Numbered from the stretch's first letter, positions 21,770-34,353 are shown. The stretch: DNA of 64,000 bases from Enchytraeus crypticus (GCA_905160935.1 CAJHZI010000566.1:455001-519000); one strand, 5' to 3'. The notes: generated by a model from the sequence alone, not told the origin. Translations and numbers: made by a program.

Positions 21770-22780
21770 ATGACTATTATGATAATGACTTTTTAAAAAA
21801 TATTTTTTGTATTTTTATTATTAATACTATTATTTTTATTATTATGTTAATTTATTTATATACTATTATTAATAGTATGATAATATAATATTTATTATCC
21901 AACTTGATGACTACTTTCATCATAAATTTGATAACTATAAATCAAATCAAGTCATTTTATTGCGGACACATATAGATCCATATTTCAATGAAAAACAGAA
22001 ACTAGCAATAAAATGTAATGAAAAGAAAGAAAAAAGCTTGATTAATTGATCTACAATAATAACTTCAACTAAAACAGAGTTCATAGATGAAATAGCTACT
22101 TTGCTAATAATTCAACTATATTTAACGTCTGTTTCTATTCTACTTTGGATATCTTCAGACATGAAACGCCTAGATTCGAAGAGATCTATGGACTCCTGCT
22201 AATAAAACAAGGGTGCTATCCAACTTGTCAATCCAACCGGCACTTAGGTTATTGATTTGATGGCAATTATCTTGAATAAAGAACGTAGTTACACTTGTTC
22301 TTATTCGTCTGTTAGATAAATCTTAAAGTGTTATGTAATTGTACTGTATATGCACGCGCAGCTAAAGTAGATAAGACGATTAATGTCTTAACTTAATGTC
22401 CTACTTGTAGAGAATTCCTCAATATCTATGCATTGGCTATACATTAATAATCTTAATTTTCGTACCGGTTCATCTACAAATTATAAATCCAGGTCTTAAC
22501 TATAATCTCATATGAACTGCTTATCAACTAAGTCACCTTTTGATAAGAAAACGAGATAGCAAAAAGAAATAAATGATACAGCCATATTTTGGATCTTTAC
22601 AGAAAAATGCTTGAACTGTTTAGCCTAAATAAACTCATCAAGTCATGAACCATAAACTGCTGTAAGCTGCGTTTGAACTTGCTTTGCAGTTCACGCTATT
22701 GCATTTAGAATTTAAATAATGTCTTTACTTCTATTTAAGTTTACCTTATTCTTCCGTGTACATTTATATTTTATGACCAT
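21770..22780. other. Gene-free duplicated DNA (diverged part)
   Basis: AT-rich, starting with (ATTATG)n-like sequence. It matches 44180-45170 and then, after the B-specific insertion, 47690-48205 at roughly 85-90% by eye. No coding pattern. Confidence 0.5.
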
Positions 22781-24308
22781 GCTTCTCAATAAGGTTCAAG
22801 ATATCGTGCGACTCCAAAGTCAGAAAATCAGTCCAATAAAAGCTATTAAAGAAAGTTTTTGACTAATTTTTACGTTCTTCTCTATGAATTGACGACACGC
22901 AAACCGCCATATGATTAATCCCCTTCATTGGACTGGTTTATATTCCAGATTGTGGATTTGTTGGCCTACTGTTTATAGGCCCTACTTTGATCTCACCCTT
23001 TGGTCCTTGGCTAAGTTTTGGTTTCAAAGTACTTGATATTGTCGTGAATGAAATTAGCACCTAATCGTATTGTTTTATTTATACTGTATTCTGATGAAAT
23101 CGTTTCATCTGTTTCTGATTGCATACAATTACCAACTAGAATTTCTAAAGTTCAAAAACATAAAATTGAATATTGCTCACAATTATGCTGTTAGGCAAAG
23201 GCAAGTGTTAGCGAATGCAATTAATCGTTAAAAATGGAAATGGAACAGCAAGTGTTGATACAAAATTTAACAAAATAGTTCAACCACTAAACTAAAATCT
23301 TGAACAAATCTCATAAAAAGGTCAATACCGATTTTAAAGCTTTTCATAAAATTAAGTAAGTTACGCTCGCTTCTTCTCCATAACGTATAAAATATACCCA
23401 GGCAAGATGCTACTTCTTGTAACAATGAATTGTGTCTACCATTCTAATAAGATTAAAATTGAGTTCTATTATTAGAAATCGCAATTCGATCAAGTTAAGA
23501 AAATTCTAAAATTCAATTGTATCTAAATTTATAGCTACTATTCTGATTTTCCATAATATCTGTTGGTATAAGTTTTTAGTTTGTTTCTGAAATGACACTT
23601 GTTTCTATCTGTTAAATTTATTAGTATTTTACTATAGGTTACTTATATTTGTTTTTAGTTATTTAATTTTTTTCAAATTATATTTATATTTTATTTATGC
23701 GATATTATTCTATAACTAGGCCTATTAGCTCGTTAGATAGGAATACAATATTATACTGCCAATAGTTCTGTGGCTTTTGGCCATTTGAGCTAATCTATCA
23801 ATGTTTTGCATAGTCTGATCCTGTCTAATTGCTTGGATGATAAGTTGGACATAGATCCTCAGGATTATGAAGATTATTTCACTATACAAACTATATATGG
23901 CATTCAGAGTAATAACTCTAATGCTAAGATAAGAAATAAATTTTGGAAGTATTTTGAAAGTATTTTGCCGCAATGATGTTTCTAGTATATGTAGCAAATT
24001 GACCGTGTAGTAAATTCACGGGTAAACATTATTCTTTTATATTTCTTTTGTTTGACTTAATCAGTTTGTGTTTTTATATTGTCTTATTTTCCTTTCTTGT
24101 AATACTGTCAGTTGTTTGGTGAATAAAAGCATATATTAGGGCTGAACATAAGTTCTCTGCATTGTTAACAACATTATCTCCCTAGTGTTCTACCTAGTGG
24201 GTAGGTCTAAGGTTCGTATTCCACGACAATCAGTTTCCATCAGGCTAAATTAAAAGAGCACTCCATCGATCAAAAAGGTAATCTTTTACACAAAAGACTA
24301 TGATTTAT
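22781..24308. other. Near-identical gene-free tract shared with 48207-49733 (copy A)
   Basis: About 1.5 kb at roughly 98% identity by eye, against 85-90% on both sides. It contains a 90-codon open frame on the minus strand (23997-23725, opening LHILETSLRQN), kept in copy B with four changes. I see no domain, splice signals or codon-position bias in it, and do not call it a gene. Confidence 0.6.
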
Positions 24309-25422
24309 GCCCATATAAATATAGCCAACAGCTTGGAATAAATAAGGCTTCTGGGGTGGCTGCCATTATCTTTCTCAGTTCTTACTCAGTCGACTCTTAC
24401 GACACGTGCAGTTTACAGTTTGTCTATTCTTCCGTGGCATCGGCACAACACGGGACACAAAAATCACTAGGTAGTCATAAATATAAAATAACCTTAGACC
24501 GGATGTAAGATTTGCTGCTGATCTTGACCCGGTTCTTTATTGAGCTCAACACGCGCCAGGTTACGCAACTCAAGGGTTCAGAGTTTACATGTAGCCTAAT
24601 CTTCATAATTCCTATCTGACAACAACAAGAATGTCGATTAGTTTGGTTTGCTGAAATTCTTGAAAAATCAGGCTTCAAGTAGAGATTAGTTGAGAGCGAT
24701 TAAATACAGACGTTTCCATTATTTGAACTACTTACTTGTAGTCATATATAAATGGCTGCCGTTTATTGGACACATTTCTACTCTCCAAAATAAGTCTTAA
24801 TTCTCGGTAGTTTACAGACCGATAAGTATTAATAGAATCTACAGCTAATATTAAAATAAAACTCTACTGCAGTAGCAGCAATGATTAGAAATAACTAATA
24901 TAATAACCGCCAATGAAACTAAACTTTGGAAATTGTTTAAGTATGTTCTAGTAAATACTCAGATTTGCCACTAACTATACAGGTACATACAAAACAAGTT
25001 CTAGACATGTATATTAAATGACATTAGTTTAATACTAGACGGCAATTGGCATATCTCTAAAATGACCTACTTCGATGATTAACATTTAGTAGCCGAAAAG
25101 ACTCCATTTTACAGCAAATGGCTAACCGAAGCCCTTATTGTTGCAGCATCAACAACTGGGACAAATCATAAAGTTAGCATTGCGCGATATAATGCACTAA
25201 TGCAGTGTGCCACAAAGTGAACTGCTCTATTTACAGATATCATATGACCGCAAGTGAGGTTAAACATGAACAATAATCTGTTGACTATGAGGTTTTATGA
25301 AATGAAATTGTTGTAGGCCTATCTAAAAGCTTATGTTAATCGCGATGGGCGGCTAAAGAATAGACCAACGGTGAACTGAACGATTTTAAGCAAATTTTAA
25401 ACTATTAAAATTTGCTCATCTA

Positions 25423-26168
25423 CAGGGTGAGTAAAAAAATGATAACACCTGCAAAAAGTTTGAATATCTCAGGCTATTGTTAATATTTGTAAATTAAACT
25501 TTTACCAATTAATAAGGGACTAATTTCTGGTGGGGTGGCCAATTTTCATCCATTTTTGTGCATAGATTGTCCAGTTATGCAAGTTTCAGCAGAGCAACCC
25601 CCCATTTTTACCTTAAAATGGCGTTTGCTACAACGGTAAGGGCAGATTGCACTTCATTGACGAGAAGGTAAGGTTGAACTCTCAGTATTACGTCAGTACT
25701 TTGCTTCCGGAGCTGTTAGATGATTGCCATGCTCTTCTACCAAATGGCTTCATCTTTCAGCAGAATGGTGCTCCGGCTGATGCATCTCGTCATGCACAGG
25801 AAATGATCAGCGAGAGAAACCCGGATTACATCAAGAAGAATGAATGGCCTCCAAACTCACCCGATCATAATCCTCTGGATTACCATATCTGGGGAACCAC
25901 GCTGCATCTCTATCAGAAACACCAGCCGAAGCCTAAAAACAAGACAGAACTGCAGGAGGTGCTTTACGCCATTTTTAGGTAAAAATAAGGGGATTGCTCT
26001 GCTGAAACTTGCATAACTGGCCTGTCTATGTACCAAAATGGATGAAAATTGGCCACCCCATCAAAATCTAGTCCTTTGGTAATTGGTAAAAGTTTTATTG
26101 TAAAATATTAACAATAGCCTGAGATATTCAAACTTTTTGCAGGTGTTATCATTTTTTTACGCACCCTG
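25423..26168 (+). mobile_element. Mariner/Tc1 deletion derivative with long terminal inverted repeats
   Basis: Flanked by TA on both sides (25421-25422, 26169-26170). The ends are CAGGGTGAGTAAAAAAATG and its near-perfect inverse. The inverted repeats extend roughly 200 bp inward (to about 25640 and from about 25970). Between them an open frame (25647-25982) is the C-terminal third of a transposase: FIFQQNGAPADASRH (family: QQDGAPAH) and WPPNSPDHNPLDYHIWG (family: SPDLNPLDY). The second catalytic Asp is Asn and the following His is Asp, so it is inactive even as a fragment. Confidence 0.9.
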
Positions 26169-26169
26169 T

Positions 26170-26533
26170 ATGTATTCTTAACTCAGGAAAAATATCTTTA
26201 TTTACTTATATCGCTCAGTCGCATAAATGTGTTACTTAAAATGGCGAGACCTAATTTCAAAGCCCATATAATTCAGAATAATTCATAATTCAGTTTATAT
26301 ATAGCTGAGTAGAAGATGCCCAGGTTATTGGCTAGCTCAACACTGCTATATTAAATTTTAAAATTCTGATATAATTAATTCGAGACTAAAGTAAGCTTTA
26401 ATAATACTGGAAATAGAGCTTCAGGGAACATAGCTTTAACATGTACAAACTATGCCAGTCTGTACATATTTCTTATGTTGGTCTATTTGAAGATGATACC
26501 TCAGTATATATATATATATTATATATTATTACT

Positions 26534-26592
<59 letters not shown>

Positions 26593-26985
26593 CTAGTATA
26601 TCTATATTAGTTTAACATTCCAAACTGTAAGAATATTTCAGAGAAGCTGAAGCCTAAGAAATAATTGGCTCTATATTATTGTTCTCTTCGCTTTACTGCG
26701 ATTCTGTTACGTTACGCACAAAATTATAATAATTTTTATTACACAGTCACGCGTAAGTCAGTTACTGATAGGTGATCATCAGGAAACCTTTGCTCTCCAG
26801 ACGTCTGCAGCTAAATTTTATTTTAATCAAATTCCAAACATTCTTTAGTCTCGCATTAGATTCGAATACTCAGCGCATCACGTAACTACCATATTCGCTA
26901 TATAAACCAAGGTCTGCAAATAATGTACATTTCGTGTGCAGAAAATGCTAGGTCCAATGTGCATATTTCTGCTCATTATACTGTT
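26170..26985. other. No gene seen
   Basis: AT-rich spacer with a (TA)n block at about 26505-26590. Confidence 0.4.
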
Positions 26986-26994
26986 CCTAACTCG

Positions 26995-27205
26995 TTGATT
27001 AGCATTCCATCAATCAGTAGACTGATCCTATCAATCAGCATCTGATCCCATCAATCAGCCGCTGATCCCATCAATCAACAGACTGATCTTATCAATCAGC
27101 AGACTGATCCCATCAATCAGCAGCTAGTTCCATCTATCAGCAGCTGATTCCATCAATCAGCAGCTGATCCCATCAATCAGCAGACTGATTCCATCAACAT
27201 TTTCT
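26995..27205. repeat. Minisatellite, about 18-20-bp unit (CAGCTGATCCCATCAAT)
   Basis: About eleven imperfect units alternating CAGCAGCTGAT and CAGCAGACTGAT joined by CCCATCAAT. Confidence 0.85.
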
Positions 27206-27940
27206 TCACGATTTTTTATAGACATGAGAACCTATACATAATTATAAGGATGGTTTAAATTCGACAAGCATATTATTGCGTATAGCTGTACAGGTTCTTC
27301 ACCTAGAAAGTTCTTAAAGTAGCATAAGTTAGCCTTGGTAAATATTTATGTTATTTTATAATTTTAAATCTTATATTTTTGATTTTATGTTGCATTTCTG
27401 CCTTTAACCGTTACATTATTATGTTATCTGTCATATTGTTACAGTCTGCGGTACGTCAGGTTGATTATGGAAATAAAAGGAATAGATTTTTTATTATTCA
27501 TACCTATAAAGCATCCGTGAAGAAAGCTTCAACACAGAGCGATGAAACTTTATCCGTTTACTTGTTTATACTGCACATTCAATTCGCCTTTAATCCAACT
27601 CTGTTCTTTCAATATCCCGTAGAATGGTTAAGCCTATTTCACATAAACATCTTCACTAGAACCAACGTTTGTACTCAGGTAGCCATATAAAAAAGTGCTT
27701 CAAATCATCTCTTATCTACTGCATAAATTTGATAAGTAATTCAATTAAAATTTTCTCAAGATTTCTTATATTGAGCTATTATCCAGAAGAATATTTATAG
27801 CACAGTTTTACCATAATTGCTTGTTGCGTACAGCTGAATTTGTTGGATTATAAATTGGTTTTTGAAGTGCAAAATGTTTAAAATTTCTTTGCATTTTCTA
27901 AATTTTTATGAAACTCTATATAACTAGGAGGATTGAATAA
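27205..27940. other. No gene seen
   Basis: A 103-codon open frame (27379-27690, plus strand) lacks any recognisable motif and sits in AT-rich spacer, so it is not called. Confidence 0.35.
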
Positions 27941-27944
27941 AAAT

Positions 27945-28349
27945 TGCACCACACGTATATAATGGACGATGCCAACATGGGAACAACTTTACCATTGACC
28001 AGGTTCTGCGGCTTAATGACACGGCCGTTCTCTGCTTCAGTAGGCATATAGGCCTAGAGTATAGAATTTTCTGATTTAGAAATTTAAAATGCTGATTACT
28101 TAGTGTGGACCACGCTCCTGTACGGGTATGCTGAAACATGGACGCTAAGAAGGGAGGATACTAAAACTAGAACAACTAGAAGAACTCGAAATGTGGCTAT
28201 GGAAAAGAATGGAGAAGGCAAAATGGACTGACAAAATTCCGAACGAAAAAGTGCAAATATGGTTGACAAAAATAGACAATTGATAGATATGATAAGTGAA
28301 AGAGACTGAGGAGCTGTATGCCATGGACTTGCCAATAGGTGGTCCATTA

Positions 28350-28382
<33 letters not shown>

Positions 28383-28475
28383 AGGGAGACAGAGTGTGTG
28401 TGTGAGAGAGAGAGAGATTAAGATAGGGAGGGAGAGAGGGAGGGAGGGAGAGAGGGAAGGAGAGAGGGAGGGAGG
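27945..28475 (+). mobile_element. LINE RT C-terminal remnant with (GA)n tail (R5-type 3' end)
   Basis: The plus strand reads YNGRCQHGNNFTIDQVLRLN (RT region), then LLYGYAETWTLRREDT, LEMWLWKRMEKAKW and WTDKIPNEKVQIW in shifted frames, the usual RT tail. It ends in CATGGACTTGCCAATAGG and a long (GA)n/(GGGA)n tract. The gap between the first two motifs shows an internal deletion. Confidence 0.6.
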
Positions 28476-28616
28476 AGAGGTTAATAAAAAATAATTTCCT
28501 TCAAAAATTGGTTCCAAGAGTAATGGATATAAATTGGAACTACATGTACAAGCATAGGCAATTTGTGTAAGAATTCCAATAATAAGCAAAACAATCATTT
28601 ATTCGCTTTTTGATGG

Positions 28617-28756
28617 TAAAAGCTGGCAAAGCTAAGGTTAACGTCAGTTTCCTCACTCGAAAGCGATGTCAATGACGGGCGAGCCCAGGATTTGAACCCG
28701 CATCAACTGATCCGCGGTCGATTATCTTACCGACTTCGCCACTGTCTCCAGCCTTG
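28617..28756 (-). repeat. SINE R1 (copy e, full length)
   Basis: Complete copy, with the B box read as GCGGGTTCAAATCC on the minus strand. Its A box has one change (AAGTCGGTAAGATAATC). Confidence 0.8.
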
Positions 28757-28899
28757 AATAGGACGTTATCTAATGCTGTCCGATTAGGCTTTCTTTATTG
28801 CAAGAATGTGATTTCAGCGTTATTTGTTGATCTCTTGGAATTATTTTAAAAATTCCTAGATAAGGATAGGCTTTCTCTACAGGATTATGGGCACTGGTG

Positions 28900-28990
28900 G
28901 AAACAATTACTGTTTAATGAAATCCCTGATATCATCCTTGTTTGATGAAACGGACGTTAAACCTTTATTATTATTTATATTTTTTATTTA
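28900..28990 (-). repeat. Repeat R4 end
   Basis: AATCCCTGATATCATCCTTG, GAAACGGACGTTAAACC, then (TTA)n. Confidence 0.6.
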
Positions 28991-29284
28991 CTTCTGCAAT
29001 CCCTGACATTAAATAACGTAAAAATAATATTTCATTAAAGCAGGTCGCTCGACGCTCATTATCTACGAGACACGAAACTGACGTCGACTGGATTTGTATA
29101 CAACAGTGGCGTGATGCAGATCATAAATCAGACTGGCTGTTTTACCTATCTAAATTCAACAGTATTAATGTTGTAATCAACGCAGTTTTTCGTTGTTCTA
29201 CAATTGTTACGTCACTAGATGAGTAAGCTAACTATGTGGAAATTTCCGGTTATATGCCTCATATAACTCACTAATCCGTAGATT

Positions 29285-29496
29285 TCATAAGGAATAAAAA
29301 CAACTGGATGGTTCATGTACTAAGAGGGAATGGGTTAAAAAACGAGGTTATTAAAGGAAGCAGTAAAGGAGAGCGGTGAGACGTGAGATGCTGAATGATT
29401 TGATAACTAATTCGTATGTTGATAGAAAGAGAAATGCAGAGGATAGAAATCTGTGGGAAATTATACGCCACGGACCTGCCAATAGGCAGTGTACTA

Positions 29497-29527
<31 letters not shown>

Positions 29528-29545
29528 GAGAGAGAGGGAATGAAA
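29285..29545 (+). mobile_element. LINE 3' end, C-terminus of ORF2 with (GA)n tail
   Basis: Reads KNNWMVHVLRGNGLKNEVIK (the WxGHxLR motif of LINE tails), MLNDLITNSYVDRKRNAEDR, W and then CACGGACCTGCCAATAGG plus (GA)n. This shows that the widespread R5 end is the 3' terminus of an ORF2-type LINE. Confidence 0.7.
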
Positions 29546-29879
29546 GGAGTCTTGTATGTCGTTAAATAATTTAGATGTAAATGACATTCTTTTAAATATA
29601 TAAAATTTTAATAAAATTACTATAGCCGATTCACGAAAGAAGCGCTGCAGCACTGAATGTAGGTCTATTAAAAATTCATGATTCTTCTTTCTTTGTCTTT
29701 ACGTTTTTTGCTACAATTGTTACCCTCTTTGAATCAGAAAGGAAATTTTCCTGTTAAAAACTAAATTAATTGGGAAAATCAAGATATGAAATGTATTATT
29801 GACATGTATCTATATAGGCCTAACACTAATTCATATTATATATATGAATTAGTTCTAAACTACTCATTAATACTACTCT

Positions 29880-30110
29880 TCAAAACTACTCATTAATAAT
29901 AATGAACTGCAGTGGGCAAGTAAACTTAAATATTTAGGCATTGTTTTTGAATCGGGTAAATCTCTTTCTGTGTATCTATCTGAATGCAGAAGGAAGTTTT
30001 TCGCAATTGTTAATATGATATTAAATAAAGCTAAATCATGTAATGAAGTTACATCTTTTGGAGAGTGAGTCATTGCTTACCTATTCTATTATATATATAT
30101 TCTTTTATGC
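29880..30110 (+). mobile_element. Outer LINE, plus strand, left part
   Basis: Reads LQWASKLKYLGIVFESG, CRRKFFAIVNMILNKAK, then after a frame change CLPILLY, which is RT palm-to-thumb sequence. It is interrupted here by the minus-strand LINE and resumes at 32030. Confidence 0.65.
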
Positions 30111-30114
30111 ACCA

Positions 30115-32025
30115 TTATATGGCAGACACAAATATACAAACAAACAAAACGAAACTAAAAATAAACGAAAAAGACAGAAATTAGCCGATATGCACAAATT
30201 TAGTCTAACAGATTTGATAACATACATGTACTGTAAACCATACAATAAACAGTTCCATGTACTAATCAAAATTAGATGTAGATTCCGTAGTTAACATTTT
30301 TTCAAAGAAGATCCACAGTTTAAATCTTATAGTAGCAACAGAATCATCATTTAAAATATTATATTTCCTTTGTAATTTCTCAAACGCTAAGTAATCTAAA
30401 TGATCCAAATCAATCCCTCTATTTAATTCACCGTCTTTAACTAGCTTATTTAAAAAATTCAATCTATTGTAATCATACAAAATATTTAGAGGCAAGAAAC
30501 CGAAATAGTATTGTAACCACATTATTACTGCTTTGTCTGTTGTATGAAAGATCTTTGTAAAGACACTATCATATGCATTGCTAAAACTTCTTAACTCTGT
30601 CTCTCGCAAGGTTGCAGCAGGTGTGCCATAGAGCAATGCTGACACTGCATGCCTATTGATCAATTTAAGAATAACATATTCAGCTGCCTTTGTTCCTAAC
30701 CTTCCTAAAATTGTGTTAACGACTCTAAAGAATTTTCCTTTAGATTCATCCCATTGGCATTTAAAATACTTCGCTTTACAGATAGTGACTCCTAAGTATT
30801 GAATAAAATCAACCCAATTAATATTTACTCCTTGAATGCTTAACGGAGAGCACACATATTTACACCTTGGACCTATCCTTAAACAGTGGCATTTGGATGT
30901 ATTTATTGGCAGATCTAAATCAATAAAGACATTATTACATATATTAAACATCATCTGCAAATCAGTGACAGATATACTGATTAGAATCAAATCGTCAGCA
31001 TACATGAAGCTATTCAGACATTTATAATTGACAAAACATCCTAATTTAGATTCCTCCAACACATTCAACAAGTTATCTACATATAACGTAAATAATATGG
31101 GAGATAGAACTCCTCCTTGTTTGACGCCAGATACTAAAGGTACACAGTTAGACATGCAGTTTTCCCATTTAACAGTGGTTGAGTTTTTGGAAAACCAATT
31201 TTCCAACACATCTAAGATACATCTATTTAAACCTTTATTTTGTAGCATGCATAAAATCCCATATCCACTGCACTTATCGAAAGCCTTTTTAGATCGATTA
31301 CTCCAATATTAACGGTGGTATTCCTGTTAGTGAAATAATTAATAACTTTTCTAAGTTTATGCACAGCGTTAATACACCCAACTTTCTGTTTAAAACCGAA
31401 CTGCCTAGCAGAGGTTTCAAAATTGACATACTTAATAATACTTTACTCAAAAATTTTAGATATTATTGGATATAAAAATTTTAGATATTATATACCACGA
31501 TAATCATCCGTAGATAATTTTCTTTTGTAACCCTTAAATTTAGGTATTGGCGTAGTAACACCAGCACCGAAAGCATCTGGAACCTTACCCAGTTTCAATA
31601 TTAAATTAAAGAGATTTTTTAGAGTTATAATTACAGACGGATGGGCGTAAGCGATATGCTCAATTGTTAAACCGTCTGCCCCCGGGGCTTTATTTGTTTT
31701 AATTCTGTCAATTGCATTGTCAATCATTCTTACTTCAATGCCGCATATATTATCTGAATTTACATGCATTTCTTTTTTACTAAAGTAAATATCTCGAAAC
31801 GTTTGGTGTTTTTCCATCGAGTTTGGAGTACAGGCTTTTTTAAAACTACTGGCTAGAACATTAGCAATCTCAATATCCTTATTAAATCCGTCAATAGCAA
31901 TATTACATTGATTGTTTTTTTGCTTCGGAAAATAATCTTTCCAACTTCTCCAAAATTTTAAACTACTTGAAAAACTAGAAATACTTAAACTATTACTACA
32001 TTGTATTGAATCAATTAACTTAAAT
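30115..32025 (-). mobile_element. Inner LINE with reverse transcriptase, minus strand, 5'-truncated
   Basis: From the right: KAPGADGLTIEHI (31817-31488), then VSGVKQGGVLSPILFTLYVD, NSFMYADDLILIS (catalytic Y-A-D-D, near 30990), IQYLGVTICKAK, HAVSALLYGTPAATLRETEL and a long C-terminal region ending at 30262. The RT frame (31248-30262) is uninterrupted over 328 codons, but there is a frame break at about 31250-31490 and no endonuclease. The 3' UTR to about 30115 is A-rich on the plus strand in the reverse sense. The APE-only relic at 4477-5690 may belong to the same family. Confidence 0.8.
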
Positions 32026-32029
32026 ACCT

Positions 32030-32515
32030 CTCAGTTAAATCTACTAAATAGTTGGTGGAACTCTATATATAGGACTCTTTTTGGATACAATAAATGGGAA
32101 TCAGTTAGGGAACTTATACATAATTAGGGGAGAATTGATTTAAAAAGCACTGTGCAACTAAGAAAATTATTGTTCATAAGGAAATGTTTAAGTGATTACT
32201 GCGGCAATTCTAATGAATACGTGTTTAGCATTATGTTAAATTTTGCAAATAGACCTTACTGCTATTCTCTCTGTGTTAATAACTCCTGTGACATTGGTTG
32301 GTCAGTTTTATCCATTAAGGAAGCTGTTCGTAGAAAATTTGTTAACAGTGTGCAACAGTCACTCTTGAATGCTTCACTGATAGTTTAACATTGTTTCACT
32401 CACAGATACTTGTTTGCATCTGCATTGGTTGCTTGTTGTGTATGTTTTGCACATATTTATAATTTCTTTCTTTATGCTTTGTCTGTGGATTTATTCACGA
32501 ATAAATAAATAAATA
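32030..32515 (+). mobile_element. Outer LINE, right part, with (TA)n/(GA)n tail
   Basis: Resumes with SWWNSIYRTLFGYNKWESVR, then LRKLLFIRKCLS to SVQQSLLNASLIV and a stop at 32386-32388, followed by a 3' UTR ending in (AAATA)n, (TA)n to 32580 and (GA)n to 32617. Reading the two parts across the inner LINE leaves about 15 codons unaccounted for. Confidence 0.65.
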
Positions 32516-32531
32516 TATGTATATATATACA

Positions 32532-32618
<87 letters not shown>

Positions 32619-32882
32619 CCATTACTCTCAAAACTAAAGCTAAATTGAAATGTCGACAAGCCACAGCCTATTGGTTATATTCATCATTTACACAGAAAAT
32701 AATCTAACAAGCAAAAGAAATATTGATCGCAAAACTAAAAAAATTGTAATTAATATCACATATGGGCTGAAGATTAAATTAATCGTCTCACACATTTTCT
32801 TATGGCAAGAAATAGGAGGAATTTAAAATTCTTATTGATATACACAAATATTACATGAAGAGTAGTGAGCACTTAGGCCTAC

Positions 32883-34086
32883 ACACGTGAACAGTTGACG
32901 AATATTCGTTGTCTATAACCCGCACACTTCTCTGTAGCTCGTTCAGTGCTTCAAGAGGTAAAGCTGTCCAATGGAATCTAGAAAGGTCTCCTGTGAGACA
33001 CTGGCAGTCAGGCACCCACTTGTTTCATTCCTGATTAGTGATAAATCTTCTAGTAACATTTACTAGGTTTACACTGCGAAATGTATTTTTACAATACTAT
33101 GAAAGACTTTAAGTTTAATTATCTCTAGTTTATAAATAGAAGTTATTAAATTAAAACTGTCTAAGAATAAATTACCTAAAATTTTAAATAAAATTATGCA
33201 AAAGTTATTCGTTGGCTATACATCTTACAATATTATACATAACGTATAATATTGCTTAAAATATCTAAAAATAGTTACTAGCAATTTCTAATATTGCAAT
33301 TATTAACGCAGATTCAGAAAATCACCATCATTCATTAAAATAACATTTAAAAGCACCTTTTGCAACAAAATACTCGTAGAAGATAAAGCAAGTATCAGTG
33401 CCAGAACATGAACTTAATCGATATATCAACTGCCGTGCAAGTTGGCGGATTCGTGGCATAAAAGATTATTTATAATTAAATAGGCCTATCTCTGTCTCAG
33501 AAGACCACTACCGTGTATAATTTCCATATATTTTGTCATAATGGGAATACCAATTGTAAGAATAGACACTTCATTGGATGGTAAGTTAGGTGGTACATAT
33601 ATAGCGGTTGCTAAGTAAAACGGACAAAATTTTACTTAATATTTAAGTTTTTTGCACTCCTGTTGTTTATTTTATGTACTCTCCAAATAACAGAATAGAA
33701 TCTCTCTCTTAACAAGCATCCTAAGTCTGATGCTTTCATTTTTATAATTTGACACGAAAACTACATTAAAATTAAACTGAAAACTAAACCAAAAAACTAG
33801 ACTCATTAACTTCACCCTGCCCAACTAATGATTAACAATAGTAATTAATAATGCTAAGAAGTGCTTCATTTTATGCGGCCACACCAGAGAATCAGCAGAG
33901 GTACATGTATTGAATTGTTGGTGTGCCTCCTGACTCCTGTGCACTGGTCACAGTTGTCGCCGCTTCAAATATCTCCATTTCTATCAGCAGAGCATGACAG
34001 AGCAGCAATGGCTGATCAAAGCTGCCTCTTGTATTGTCGAGTTCTAAATGAGCGGCGCCAATCGCTATCGTTAACTAATTTGAAAT
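32883..34086 (-). pseudogene. Exonuclease-like pseudogene fragment, copy B
   Basis: Duplicate of the 5' part of copy A. Exon 2 equivalent is at about 34086-33905 and exon 3 equivalent at 33030-32883 (148 nt, same length as in A). Exon 3 has a TGA as its second codon where A has AGA, and its donor reads GTAGGC instead of GTAAGT. Exon 2 has TGA codons, and its donor CAG|GTGCAG has become CAATACATG. The first-exon ATG is TTG. The last two exons were never included: homology to copy A stops inside the intron at about 32620 (A: 11690). Exon 3 keeps D-N-E, a proper exo I D-x-E motif, where A has D-Y-D. This is a clear pseudogene that preserves some ancestral residues better than A. Exon 2 lacks the minisatellite and shows the unexpanded state. 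Confidence 0.65.
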
Positions 34087-34353
34087 CTTTTACAAAATAA
34101 ATAAAAATCTCATACAATATAAATAACATATTAACTTACAACAAAGCTTTGAATTTTAAAGATTGCTTTAAGTTCGAAGTCTGAATCCAAGGCTCAAAGC
34201 TCAGACCTTACGCTTATATTAACGTCAAAGCAATAGATAGAAAGAATGGAGGAGACAGGGAACATCCGAGGTAGAAGTACAACCTGAAGAGGCGATTAAC
34301 TGAGAGTACAACCAGAGCAACCGGAGGAACCCCACACGAGCCCATATCACCGC

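Larger units (their letters stand above)
11690..25045. repeat. Large tandem segmental duplication, copy A
   Basis: Homologous to 32620-54050 in the same orientation. Anchors: 11950/32885 (exonuclease exon 3), 16462/37395 and 19256/41815 (desaturase), 20750/43139 (promoter), 22781/48207, 24830/53820. The left limit lies inside an exonuclease intron and the right limit near ATTAGTTTAATAC. Copy A is about 13.4 kb and copy B about 21.4 kb, the difference being later insertions in B. Confidence 0.9.

Noticed and set aside
23725-23997. 90-codon open frame on the minus strand, preserved in both copies of the near-identical tract
   Set aside because: No recognisable domain, AT-driven composition (I/L/Y-rich), no splice or start context. 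Its preservation is explained by the overall identity of the tract.
26995-27205. Regular repeats as a possible CRISPR array
   Set aside because: Units of about 18-20 bp without unique spacers in a eukaryotic genome: an ordinary minisatellite.
28347-28598. Open frame rich in SLSLSL / SPSLSPSL
   Set aside because: Translation of (GA)n and (GGGA)n tracts at a LINE tail.
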